A stretch of 64,000 nucleotides of DNA from Scatophagus argus (Eukaryota; Chordata; Actinopteri; Scatophagidae). Under the pieces are notes generated by a model that saw nothing but the letters and a program-made list of their open reading frames with translations, did not search any database and was not told the DNA's origin. The stretch is taken from assembly GCF_020382885.2 (NCBI RefSeq), contig NC_058498.1, positions 6,918,501-6,982,500 of the forward strand, read 5' to 3'. The translations under genes and the position numbers were made by a program. Numbering within the stretch: the stretch's first letter is position 1; every line of letters starts with the position of its first letter. Of the stretch, positions 11,171-24,000 are shown piece after piece.

Positions 11171-12574
11171 TGACAAGCACTAAGCATAAAAGAGATGAGA
11201 AGCAGTTTTGCACAGCGCACAGTTTAATGTGCATCTAAACGGTCACTCAAATGACAGAATCTTCTCTCTTGCTTCTACTTTTATCAACCCATGCAGATAG
11301 TTTTAGTTCGAGGTTTGCGATATCTCATTTTTGTTCCCACCCAAAGGCTTTTTTTTTTTTGGTTCAAAGATTTATTGACTGACTTATTAAACATAACAAA
11401 ACTGCATGTGGGACAAGCCAGAGCTCATTTATTTATTAAGGATAAATTATACCACAATATAGAATAAAATGCAATAGGAAAAAAGGGTTCAACTCCGCTC
11501 TGCTCTTTTTTTCGGTCTCTTTCTCCCGGAGTCTCTTCATGGATATGTAACACTGACACACTGTGACATAATGTCAACATCACAGACATAATCACTGAAC
11601 ATTTTGACTTAACATACACATTTACTTGTACTTGAGATTTGACTTTGATTTGATGATGTGCATGCAAAGCTTTGGCGCTGTGTCCATTTGTAGTCTGTTT
11701 ACAGATATATTAAACCTGTGCCTTTTATATCGATATTTTCTGCCCTCTTGGCTTCTTTGTACTGCAGGTGCAGCAAAACGTTTCCCCTCAAAATAAATAA
11801 AATATTGTCTTAAAATGTTAATATTAAAGCCATTCATTCAATACGATCTAACAAACTTTTAACAGGATGATAAAAAGGAATAAGAATTATTTTTATAATA
11901 ATTCCCGGGAACCAACTCTGAGAATTGTGCTCAGGGTGTTCATTTGTGAATGTTGATGTGAGGTGACCTGACAACAGGCAAAATAAATCCCCTGACAGAG
12001 ATATGGTGATAAGTTAGACAGACCACCTGAAATTTCACATCTCTGCTGTGGATTCTGTGTGTGTCCAGCACACACACTGAAGTCTACATGTCTAAAAATT
12101 TGTTGAGATGTTCTCACAGAACAATCCCGTCAAACAGCCAAAACAAACAAAAGAAAAGCGAACATGCTGAAACTGAACTTGTTCCTCTAAGTTTTTCAGG
12201 ATGAAGGAAGGGTGTCGAATATTTTGTCAGAAAACATTACACGCATAATAAATTCTCTCTTTTATTATCATCCTTTTACGATGCACACAAACATTTTGCA
12301 TGGCGTTCTGCCAGTTATAATACAGTCAACGATCACAGGAGCATTTATGTACGTCTTGATTCGCAAAAAATTTCGCATATCAAATATCTGTAAACATTAA
12401 CAAAGATCCTAAAAATGTGATATGAGAAAAAACATTAAAAGCTAAAATGACTACAACTCATGTATGCTTTCTAAACTAACAAACTTAATGCTTCAAAGTA
12501 AATAAAAATATAACTTGATGGCACAGAGACTGACAAGATGTCGCCATAAAATGATCAATACTTAGTATAAACTT

Positions 12575-12895
12575 TGTCTTAAAGGAGCATTTCAACATTT
12601 TGTACATATGCATAAATTATGCTTTTTCTGTGAACTGACCTCAAAGAAAACATTGATGCCGATCTCATACTTGTCTGTTACAGTTTAGCTTAGCTTAAGG
12701 ACTGGAAACAAGGTGGAACAGCTTGGCGGCCTGTCTCTAAAGGTAAGATAATGCTCTTACCTGCAACTCATACCTTGTTTTATGTTTGTTATTTTAATAC
12801 ATTTTAATTGTGATGCATTTGGACAAAACCAAGTTAGATGTTTCCCCCTGTTCGTGGTCTTCGTGCCGAGCTAAGCCAACTGACTGCTGGCACAA
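12575..12895. repeat. Palindromic (foldback) MITE-like element
   Basis: The left arm at about 12683-12725 (TTAGCTTAGC...GGACTGGAAACA) is an imperfect inverted copy of the right arm at about 12837-12885 (TTTCCCCCTGTT...GAGCTAAGCCAA). The left end begins TTAAAGGAGCATTTCA. This layout matches a very common fish foldback element. Decayed relatives lie at 25.10-25.27 and 41.85-41.96 kb. Inverted arms are directly visible; the family is from memory. Confidence 0.6.
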
Positions 12896-13349
12896 CTTGA
12901 ACTTCAACCTCATTCAGCCACAAATAAATGAAAGCATACAAATGCTTCCCTCAAACACAAAGGAATGCTGTGATGCTACAGGAAAACATGCAAATACAGA
13001 CACAAACGATCTGCCAAAAAACAACAAAAAAAAATCAACATAAAGCTGCAAGTTGCAAAGGTTCGCCGGTCGCGAATCCCTGCAGTAAAATTCCAGAATA
13101 TTTCTTTGTTTGTGTTCTCAGTTTCTAGCGGCAGGGCTGAAACATGAGCAAATAGGGGTCAAAAGTGCTTCAGTGTAAAATTCCACTGCTCTGTGTGTGA
13201 GCTCTGCCAGGGCCCTTGCAGGTATTGGTGCAGTGTGTCAGATTCCAGGCCTCCACTGCTGCAGGTGTAGGTGTAGTGTGTAAAATTTCACTGAACGCCG
13301 CCGAGAGCCGCTGTTTTCAGGTGCGAGCGGGTCTCGTGATCGCACTCAC

Positions 13350-13565
13350 CCCTCCACCCAGACCTCCCTCGCTCTGACCTAAGCTCCACTTCACTGTACA
13401 GGAGGGAGGGGGGGAGGTGGCGTTTGAAGAGTCCTGCGGCAAGTTTGGATTAGCTGCAGGAGGAAATGGCCTGAGAAAAACAAACTGTGCTTGTGTATCA
13501 AATGCAGTCTGAAACAACACGGTCAGGAAAAATAAACACACCTTTATCCCAATGGAGAGAAGCAT
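13350..13565 (-). CDS. Candidate first coding exon of an unrecognised secreted or membrane protein
   Basis: An ATG (13565-13563) in fair context (A at -3) opens 72 codons that end exactly at a strong splice donor GTGAGT (13349-13344). The first ~26 residues have a textbook signal-peptide shape: short start, a long hydrophobic core VCLFFLTVLF, then a polar DTQAQ that could be a cleavage site. A Pro/Asn-rich segment follows with one Asn-Ala-Thr glycosylation sequon and a Gly-rich end. The frame is also open upstream to 13757. I do not recognise the protein and found no partner exon downstream on the minus strand. It lies about 0.9 kb past the PLA2G4A stop, so it could instead be chance sequence in that gene's 3' UTR. 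Confidence 0.25.
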
Positions 13566-14504
13566 AGTGGGAGAGGGCGAAGAAGTGGGGCTGTTTCTAT
13601 GGTGTCGAGTTTTGTTTTTCCAAAATGGTGGCTTTAATATGAGACACTCCCTGCAGGAGAGCAGGGAGTGCTCCTTCCCTGTAGGTGGAAAAGCATCATT
13701 GAGATGTTTGAGGTATCCAGACGGGATGCACTCGGCGTGTTTAGGAGTTGTCATCAAACAAAACCAATGGTTACAAGCTCCTCTTCCATGTTCTAAAAAA
13801 GGATTACATGTTTAGACGAGCCACCCGGCAGAAAAAAAAAATAGTAAAAACACGACCATTTGCACGCTCTGTAGTCGCGCATTCAATGTGGAAAGTTCAG
13901 CTAACAGGTACAGTACAGGTGAGGCTTTTTACAGAGCATTCACGTAACGCAAAGCACAACTCAGAGAGCGAAGATGCAAATGTAGCGTTGCTGTAGGCAG
14001 CATGAACCGAAGCCAAGAGGCGTCCACATTCACATCATGAATGACAGGCAAGTGAATGAGCGCATGGATTTGAATGGAACATTTCTTTCAAACATGAAGA
14101 ACAAAGAGATGGTACAGTTTGAGATACGTAGGAAATGCCCCAAAAATAAAGAAACTACTCAAACAATCTTCTGTTGTTTGTGATGCAGCCAGACATTAGC
14201 TGCAGCGCTCAGTACATGTTGATCCAGTCTTTATCAGCTGTTTGTGGTCAGTAGACACCAACAGTTTCCCCAGTAGCCACGTTGGTGCATTAAGCCACAC
14301 GTTCTTGTATATGAAAGGCTTTTACCAGTAAACGTTAAGGTTGTTTACAAAATTAAAAGTGTGATAAAAAAAGTATACATATAGAAAAGAGATCAACATG
14401 ATGGCATTTTCCAAAAAGAAAATGCTTTACTTTAAGACAGAATCTAAACAACAAAAAAAAAAAAACCCTAAAGTCCACTTTAAGTCTTCAAGTTCAAGAT
14501 CAAG
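13566..14504 (-). other. PLA2G4A: Region downstream of PLA2G4A, probable 3' UTR
   Basis: Non-coding sequence follows the PLA2G4A stop on the minus strand. No canonical AATAAA on that strand was found close to the stop, so the transcript end is not placed. Nothing else was recognised. Confidence 0.35.
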
Positions 14505-17500
14505 TTACTGGTTATCGTTTCCCAAAAGATTCCACGGTTTTACCCGAGGATCACTTTTGAGAAATTTCTTTTTTGGGATCTCACTGAGGGCGAAAGGAAG
14601 GGAGCGGCACAAGGGGTTCTCCTTCCGGGATACGATGCAGTCCTTGATGGCTTCTTTGATCACCTACAGAAGACAAATACAGGGATTAAAATCCAAATGC
14701 CATTTTCTGTTAGTCAGTATGTATCATCAGTGAGGAAAAGTCACCATTACATCAAATCCATGAAGCTATACTGTATTTCAAAAGCTCAAACAGTTTTATC
14801 AAATGTAAAATCGGCAGGTTCCCTGGTGATTTCACTGTCATCCAACAATGCTGGAGATACACCTGGGACACCAGGCCATTACACCAACAGGGACGTTAAT
14901 GACATTACGTTCTAAACACACACACAGCTTTAACAGTTCTAACAGCTTCCACAAGATGTTGGAGTTTTTTCTGTGGGAATTTTTGCCCATTCATACAGTA
15001 GAGCAGAGGTCAGACACTGATGTTGGACTAACAGGTCTGGCTCACAATCTCTGTTCCAGTTCATCCCAAAGGTGTTGGATGGGGTTGAGGTCAGGACTCT
15101 GTGTGGGCCAGTCAAGTTCTTCCACACCAAACTCATCCAACCATGTCTTTATGGAGCTTTGCTTTGTGCACTGGGGCACAGTCATGCTGGAATAGAAAAG
15201 GTTCTTCCCCAAAACTGTTGCCACAAACTTGGAAGCACAGCAGTATTGTCCAAAATGTCTTGGTGTGATTTGGTGTGAAGATTTCCCTTCACTGGAAGTA
15301 AGAGGCTGAGACCAAACTCATAAAAACAGCCCCATAAAGAGCTATGAAAATATCTTATCTGTAGGTTTTTCTGAATGAACTGACCTGACCTTCAGCTGAA
15401 ATCAAACACGCTGTATCACATTTGATTCCTTACTTAGCAGGGAAGTGAGTCAGAGACAGTAAGTGAAAGTCAATCTGACCTCTCACTTTGACACACCTGT
15501 AAACTAGACAAGACGTGTAAGATCCGGTCCTTTGGCATTTGCAGTGTTTAGTGTTGCTCAACAAACTGATATTTGTGTAGCGACAACGCAAAAATTAAAA
15601 ACTTCCCCACTGACAACACTGAATGAGGGTAGATTAACAATGAATGCCCGAGGGGATGATCAGGCCATCTTCAAAATCACTTTTTAATCCTCTGATGTAA
15701 CTGCAACATTTGCCCTACACATCACTATTGTTTCCCAACGTTTGATGCTAGAAACCGCATTCACACCACAAGGGCAGAACTGACCTCCAGGTTGTTGAGA
15801 GTGTTGAACTCCATCAGGTTATGAAGTCTGGTGAAGGCCTCGTTGGAGTACTGGAAGTTGAAAGTGGAGAATGGTGACTCGGGGTCGTCAAAGATGTCAA
15901 AATCAGCCAACTCTTTCTCCTTCTCAGTCTCCCTGGGAACACCTGCAAGAAAATTAAAAAGTAAGATAGTTAAAAAGTACATTTAAAAAACTCCCTTTTC
16001 ACAATAACTCCACTGGAACGGAAACAGAGTTGATTTTGGGGTTCAAAGATATGATACGTTGGCTATATGTAAACAGCAGCTGATTGGACAGTCTCACTTT
16101 GAGGTCCATTCTTCTTCTTCTTTTAATTGTTTTAATAATAATGGTTGTTGTTAATTTGATTTGATCAAAAATGAAGTTTGAGCCTCAGATTTTCAGCACA
16201 CGGGCCTGAGCACTCAGGTTTGTGATTTTCTTTGTTTTAGCTACGATAAATTCTCCACTTTGAGCGGTTTGTCACTAAAGAAGATGGCAGGAGATTATGT
16301 GTAAAGTGAGAACTTTATAGTGGATTTTCCCACTGGAAATTAAAGTGGAATTTAGTTAGTTTAATTACTTTATAAGATAAGATAAGATAAGATAAGCTAA
16401 ATAAATTACAATGTTATAGCAGCAAACAGGATATAGAGGGTGCAAAGCATGCAAGGATAAGGGAAGGATGAGCACTAAAAAAAGAATAAATGCACAGAAA
16501 ACAAGTACCTGCAGCTGTACACAGTACAGAAAAGAAAAAGACTATTCACGCTAGAGTCTCTCAAGTTATGATTAGTGGATGGATTGATTATTGTACCGAT
16601 TTGTTTCAGGAAAAGACTAAGTATGTATGTACTGATCCTAGTAGTAGTGTTACATGAGTATAATCTTAAGGTACTTTGTTTTTTCTAGTAAACCGACAAG
16701 AAGTCCATTTAAGGTGTAATTTCCTTCGGATGTCCTTTGGATTTGAGTGTAAAAAGCTTATGTAACATCCATAAACAGACAGCGGAAATATGTGGGCTGA
16801 TGACCTAGTGAATGTAAAGAGGCAGCAGTGGAGATGTGGAGATGTGGTGTTAGTGTGTCTTTGTGTGGCTCGTGATATATGACCTGTTTACACACAGATC
16901 TCTCCCACTGGAGCGAGAGATTCCCTATCGGCACCTGGCTCCTTAAGGAACCATAATTCAACCCGAGCAGCTCATAAAACACACATCACCGCATGCACAC
17001 ACAGTCACACTGAAGGTATGTTTAAAGGCAGACACGTTATTTCCAGCACAACACCTCCGCGAGCTGAGACATTTTTAATGGGGTCACTCAGATGAGGGGC
17101 CCAACCTTTGGCCACACATGAAAAACTGTGGTTGAGTTCCAGTGTGTAATTTCGAGGAAGAGATGCCTCATGTGCAGTGACGGCAAAACAGAATTACTAT
17201 AAAAACAAAAAAGGGCTTTGGCATATTTTCCTCCTCACACACGTGTGGAAACCTCCATATATGTGCATACTTACCAGGTGCTTTGAATTGCCTGAAGTTG
17301 ATGTTGACCAGGACAAAGTGGATGACGGTTGGGCAGTTCTTTTCCCCTTTTTTTGGTTTGAATACGTAGCATTCCTTCAGACCCTCGCGGTCAAAGACTC
17401 TGGGGTCGATCTTGGGGAACGGAAGCTTGTTCATTCGAGCCCACTTTTCCGCCAGCAGAAGCTCCTGTGCCATACATTAACAAATGAGGAAAAAAATGTG

Positions 17501-20304
17501 TTCGTGATTCCCTTGCTTGCACAAATAATTTTTAGCATTTCATGACTGTGAAAAGACTCTGACTTTGAATGGAGGGCTGGAGTCGCTGGGTCGCGCAGAA
17601 AAGTCAAAGGAGATGATGAGGTCAACGCCACGCTGCGGACGCAAGATGAGAGGGTAGGGCAGGTTGTAGGTCAGGCCGCTGTCCACCACATGGATCTTCT
17701 TACTCTTCACGTCCAGAGGCTCGTAAATACGATCAAACTCATCTGGGTCTGAGAAAATCGTACTAAATGAAAATCACGCAGGAACATGATTGGACCATGA
17801 TTTCCATAGATAAAATTCATTCGGTGCGACCCGATCGTTGGCTGTTTCAACTGAGTAATGACTCACCTGTTCAGTGGAAGTAAAGTACTATTGGAAAACT
17901 GTTGAAACCACACCTTTCAGTAGCACTTAATCTATCGCAGCATGTAATATGAACAAAGTCCCTTTCAATGATTAATCAACAGAGAATTATCAACTGTTCC
18001 CCCTGTTTTATTTCAACTCACTGATTCAGTTTTCCAACCCATGACTTTAATGTTTTGACCGCAAAGATTCAGTATGAGAGCAGTGGATTGTGACAGTTAT
18101 TCATCCTTCTTACCTGTGACGGCATCCACTTCCTCCTCAGGTGTAGGGGCGTGACACGTGACTTCGCTGACTGGAGAGAACGGCATGTTTGTGTTCAGGT
18201 TCAGGCCCAACATGAAATTATGAACCTGGAAAAGGGGTGAGATGGGTTATAGAGGGAAAAAGAGGCAGATTTTATGAATCTGAATATAAGAAAAAGCGAA
18301 ACAAGAACGCAGCTAGAGCACATACAGTGTTCTGTATGAAGCGTTACATAATTTCATGGTTTTCATTGATGAACACATTCAGGTACCTTCCCGGCCCGGC
18401 CCTCCCTTGTGTTGAATAAAGCAGAGTCACTGAAGAGCGACGTAAACATTCGCTGCACCCAACTAGCCTGAGCTGTGCGATGGTACTCGTCTTCTGCCTC
18501 TTGGTTCTCCGTCCCACCTGGACATGAAAGTAAGGACAGAAAATATAAAGTAAAATGTTGTAACTGTGGATCAGAATCTTTTTTCTGCACTAGAACTCGG
18601 AGAACTAAATCAAAAATGGTTACTTAAATGCCTAAAATACATAATTATTAAAAACAAACAACATACAGATCACAAAAATCAATCACCAGTTTAGCTTTCA
18701 GCATGTAATATAATATATCTGAATGACCTGTTTCATGCTTCTCTCAGCCTCTAAAAAAGAATTTATAATCTTTTCAAAGCCTTTGAACAACAGTTAAGTT
18801 TGACTGAATCCTGTGTCGAGTGACGGACACAGTAATTTCTTCAACGTTACTAAAATGAAAAGGTGCTTTGAGACTTTGTGAACTTGGTTTTGAATTGTTT
18901 ATACCTGCAGTGGTAAAAGTGTGTCTTAAAATCATATTTTAATATTCCAATTTCTGATTTAATTCTTTGTCGACATTAATAGGATACCGAAAAACCCAAA
19001 GGACTTGGAGCTTTAAAAAGAGAACAAGAGCTGCTTTGGTTTGAGGCCTCAATAAAATCACCTTTTCAGTCAACTGCCCTCAAGCACTGTGAATATTTGA
19101 GGCATTTTTACAAACCTGGAAGGAACAACAAACACCTCTCCATGCTCCCATATTCAGCTTAACAGCCTCATAAGTCCCTCAGGACTTGATGGAGACCAAA
19201 AACAGAGCTAAAAGAGGGTAAATGTTGGACTTATGTTCAAGCATCCAAAAACACAACTTCAGATGAATTAATGTTGCTCGATAACTTATGGAATTGCACT
19301 TGTTTGCCGACAAGTTTAGCCAACTTAAAAGGTGACGATATGTCAGTTTTGTGTACACAGGTTTTCAGGGGCTTTAAAGTTACTATATAAGGTTGAAACA
19401 ACAGGAAGCAGAGAGGATTTTATAACTCTAAGTCCGGGTCCCAGACTATTAAAATAAATTTTTAATATTTTTAATGAATTCTTTTCATTCCATCTTCATA
19501 ATCAAACAATTTGAAACAAAACTAGAACACTCCTTGTCCTCCTCCTTACTCTTCATTGTCTATGTATGGTTACTACGTTGTCACCAACACTTCGAAGTTA
19601 AGGCCCAGCGTATCAGAACTTGTTCCTGTCTTGACACTAACCACAGTGGCTCTTCTGATGTTGCTGTGTCACACTAACAGAAAAAGACTCACAAGGTGTT
19701 AAGGCGTCAATTTCCCTCAAACCCAACAAGGTGTCAAAATGTTTACTAAACAACATTCAAAGCCACATATCTCACGCACCATAATAAATGTTATCATGCG
19801 GCATAATAAGGCCTCTGTTTGTAACTTCCCCATGTGAATCATGCATTTCTCAGCTCACCTTTACGTGGCTCGTCGTCATTATCCAGACTGTCTTCTCCAA
19901 CGATGTGCTGTGGTTTGATCTGCTCTGTAAGACACAAGACAGCTCCGCTCATCAGGTTACAACACGTTAGTCTGATTTATATGCACATTAACATTGTACC
20001 TGACATAAAGTTTTGTTCAGTTATGTGACATTATCAAATTCACAAAGTCTATTGTTTAGCTCTATCAAAATAAGCCCTCAGAGAAATGCAATACGCCTGA
20101 TAAACTAATACATTCTTAAACTGGGCGGAGATGTTCTTAGCACTTTTTGTACAACCAGCGCATTGTCACAGTGCGTCTGAATGTTTAAAGGTCACCCCAA
20201 ACAAACGGTCCAACCAAAACAAACATCCGATGACCTGTCAAAATAATCACAAGAAGCTGATACCTTCCAAGTGTTGTGGCAACATCACACACACACACAA
20301 ACAC

Positions 20305-20359
<55 letters not shown>

Positions 20360-20975
20360 ACACATTTTAAATCTATTGAGACAATTTTAGTTTGGCTATT
20401 TTTAGAAGCTGATGGTGTGTGAAAGTATTTCTGGCATGAAACAAAGAAGCAAACTTGGGAAATGACAGACAATAGGATCAGACTCATCTGAATGTCAGTT
20501 TCAGGGGTGACCGCTGCAGACCAAAGACAATGACATCATCTGCAAACATACACCCTCACCCATTTGTTTAAAGCACCTTTGGCACACATTTCGGTTGATG
20601 TTCGAGACATGTTTCAGGATCCACAATTTCAAAATGTACTGTTGCATATGCTTCAAAGATCTTTGACATTTGGCCATTTTTTTCTGTGCAATAATTAATG
20701 TATTAGCAGATAGATCTAAGTGTAGAAAATATGTTTTGAATTAGCCAAAATATAAATATATTTATGAGCTGAAATTGTCATTTTGTTAACATAATACTCT
20801 TAAAAAAGACTTATTATTAAGACTCATTGTGAATATATATTGTTTCTTAAAAATTTTGGCTCGTTGTTTTAATTTGATTGATACAACTGACAAGACCAGC
20901 AAAAAATCATCATGAATCGGCAACTGAAAGTCCTATTTTTTACCCGGCTATAGTAGTGGGTAAAAAAACATATAC

Positions 20976-21009
<34 letters not shown>

Positions 21010-24000
21010 TATGGTCCATTTAGTGGCTATTCATACTGCATGGGTCAAGAATGAACTCAATTCTGAAGGCAGCTTGGCGACTGAGCAATCCGCAAGTGAA
21101 GATCATGTAATTGACTGAATGCCACTGAACAGATATATGGACCTTGTGGTGAGATTGTTTTGTCACTTATTGAATCTCTGTGCTCTTGCAGTCAATCAAA
21201 CAAAACAAATGCAGAAAGAGAAGCAGCGAGAGATTACCTAACTCTTCCTCCATAGTGCTGCCACCAGCCGTGTCTTTGACTCCCAGCACTCTGTTGAACA
21301 AGATGGAGAAGGCGCTGCCCCATACACCTGACACAAGGAAAACGTACGTACATTATCAGGTTTATTTTATTAATCAGTTCTTATTATTATCATTTATTAA
21401 TGGAAAATAATTTGACTGTTTAGTGGCAGAGACAAGAAGATGTTTCTCACCCATCAGAAAATGAAGAGGGTTTTCCTCATATTTCTTTACAACAGTTCCC
21501 ATGAAGAACTTGCTTCCAAACAAGTCGGGGGTCATAAAGGTACCATATTTTGCCATCCCAATTTCATATGGGCTGAACTCCACCCAGTCTGCAGGTCGAA
21601 ACCTCAGTGTTAATGTAACAGAAACATAACAGATTTTTCGAACCAACATGATTCCCATCATCATGAAATACTTTACGATTTCTGCATGTGTTCCTGTCTT
21701 TGAACATGAAATTAAACAGCTTCTGTACTGTGACAACGAAACAAGAATTCAGTCTTGATTTTTGTCAAGAAAAAGGTTCCTTTGATTAACCACAGGAACA
21801 ATTGTGTAATAAACTGTATAAACAGATGTTATTTGTTGTGGTTTCTGTTTTTAGTCCAAGTAGTACTGACTAATCACATTTGAATGGCCTTTAATCACAT
21901 GCAAGTAGACAATGTGTGTCAAGAGCAAAAGAACAGAACGCTTTGGCCGCAATGCATTCTCCGACAAGGATTTAGCTTTTGATCATCCTCACCTTTTCTG
22001 CATTCATATGCAGATAGCTTCTTACAGAGACAGGTGAGTTTACAGCTCAGGACACTAATCTGACTGGAAACAATGACTGGTGCACAGAAGAGTGAGCCTT
22101 GTCAAGGACATCTGGCAACACCAGAAGCCCCAAAACATTCACCGTTGCCCCCAGAGGTTAAATCGTCGAGATAGAGATTGTATTGTCGTCCAGCAAATGA
22201 GAATATAACGATTTCTTTGAAAATGCAGCTTGAAGCTAAATCTGCTCGGAGTTAGTCCCCTATTTACTGTTGCAGAGTAGCTCCAGAAACTGCCTAAAGG
22301 ACATCACCAGTTGCGGTGCAGCAACACCAACAATGAGGAAGTACTCTACAAGAAGGGACTAACCCACCGTCTGCCATGATGTTGTGCATATGTGCACTGT
22401 GCACTGCTGTACAACAATTGCCATCACAGAGCTGTCATTAGTAGACAGCCCACCACGTAATGATATCCTCTCTGTGGTGGCGGAGCAGTTTTTGTTAAGG
22501 AAATGGGTCCTGCTATCAGTTTGCATGTGGCCAAACTTATTTGATTATCTCTAGTTATTCATTACATCTGCAAAATAGTTCTATGAGGGACGTGAGGTCG
22601 ATGCAACACACAAATTAACATAAATGCACAAAGACAGATATTTACCAGCAAACATGAGCTCAGAAACATCTGGCTTGACATGCAGACATGTGAAGAGAGG
22701 AAGAGGACTCTGGGCCTGGTTTATTTTCTCCTGGATGCTACTTAGCTTGATGTCCATCCTCTGGTTAGAGAGAAAAAAGTCTTTGAATCTTTCAATTTAA
22801 AAATGTAGGGGAAGAAAAACAGCACGAGTTGAACATAAAAAGCTTAAATAAACTTCAGGCAGGCTGTCATTTCAAAAGAAAAGAGAGGAAATGAAATGTG
22901 AATATAAAGGAAGTGGAGGATTTAGGAACTATTGAGCTCTAGGAGATGGAGAAATGAGAGATCCCATCAAAATCAAAACAACAGCTGTCAGGTGACTCTT
23001 ACCGCAGGTATAAGCGTTTCTCCTATAAGCATACCGAAAACATCGGTAAACGTAACAGGCTGCCCTGTGGCCTTTTTGCTCCAGAGGGCATGGATGTAGT
23101 TAGTGATGTGTTGGGGCAGCAGCAGCCTCAGTGGGTTACTGCTAACTCTGTTCATCAGCTCTTTGTTGATGTCCTTTGGGCCCTTACTTGGAAAGTCAGG
23201 GTGTGAGTATAGAGTGGACATGTACCTAAGTGGATAAAGAGAAAAATAAAATGTAAAACGTTGTAAAATCAGTCATTTAATGCTTAAAGTTATATTACTC
23301 TGCTGTCTAAAGGTTTATGCAGGAGGTATTGTACTTGTAAGGAAGGTAATCCAATAAGGCACTCCATAAACATGAAGATGTATTCTGAAATAAGCCAGAG
23401 ATATTCTTTGGCTTTATGACAGCGTCATACCAGCAGAGAAGGTTTGCCAGAGAAGGGAGGAGACAACGCTGAGGTAGCGTCAGAAGGAAAGAAAAGACAA
23501 AGGAAACATAACACTAGTAACACACAGAAAGCCAAAATGAGAGAAAGCATCTTAAGTAATATAAGGTGCACAAAAGAGAGGAGAAGAGAGGAAATTAAAA
23601 CACACCAAGTGGATCCGGAAAGGCCGGCGATGTATGTGGCACAATCCAGGACCCCAGACTCAAACAAGGCTTTCATCACACCTGAGAAGCCGACCATAGC
23701 ACGGAAACCACCTCCTGAGCCCGCTATGGCGATAACCGGTACCTGTGACATGCACATACACAGCAGAGAGTCACAATTTGAAAAAAAGACATGCTTGATA
23801 GCATAAGTATACACTACATAACTACAAGTCTCACAGTCATTCTAGCTCACTCTTTCAGGTTGAGCAACTTCCCTCCTGCGCCTCCACACAGCGAGGGAGC
23901 CCTATCAGTTGCATCACGCTTTTGAAACATTGTTTTGAACTTGCGCCTTTGGATTTTCAACTATTTCATAATTCACATTGCGCAACATTGCTTCCTTTCT

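Larger units (their letters stand above)
7485..13349. other. Gene-poor stretch upstream of ARPC5
   Basis: The first 150-300 bases hold the ARPC5 promoter and 5' UTR, a locally GC-richer stretch just upstream of the ATG. Beyond that I see a 'plus-strand AAGTACTTTTACTT'-type fish repeat (8.03-8.46 kb), CA/TG microsatellites (9.35-9.38, 9.52-9.55, 10.10-10.12 and 10.27-10.32 kb), a SINE (10.92-11.17 kb) and a palindromic element (12.58-12.89 kb). ORFs of up to 141 codons in this region are low-complexity or repeat-derived and show no family resemblance. Confidence 0.6.
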
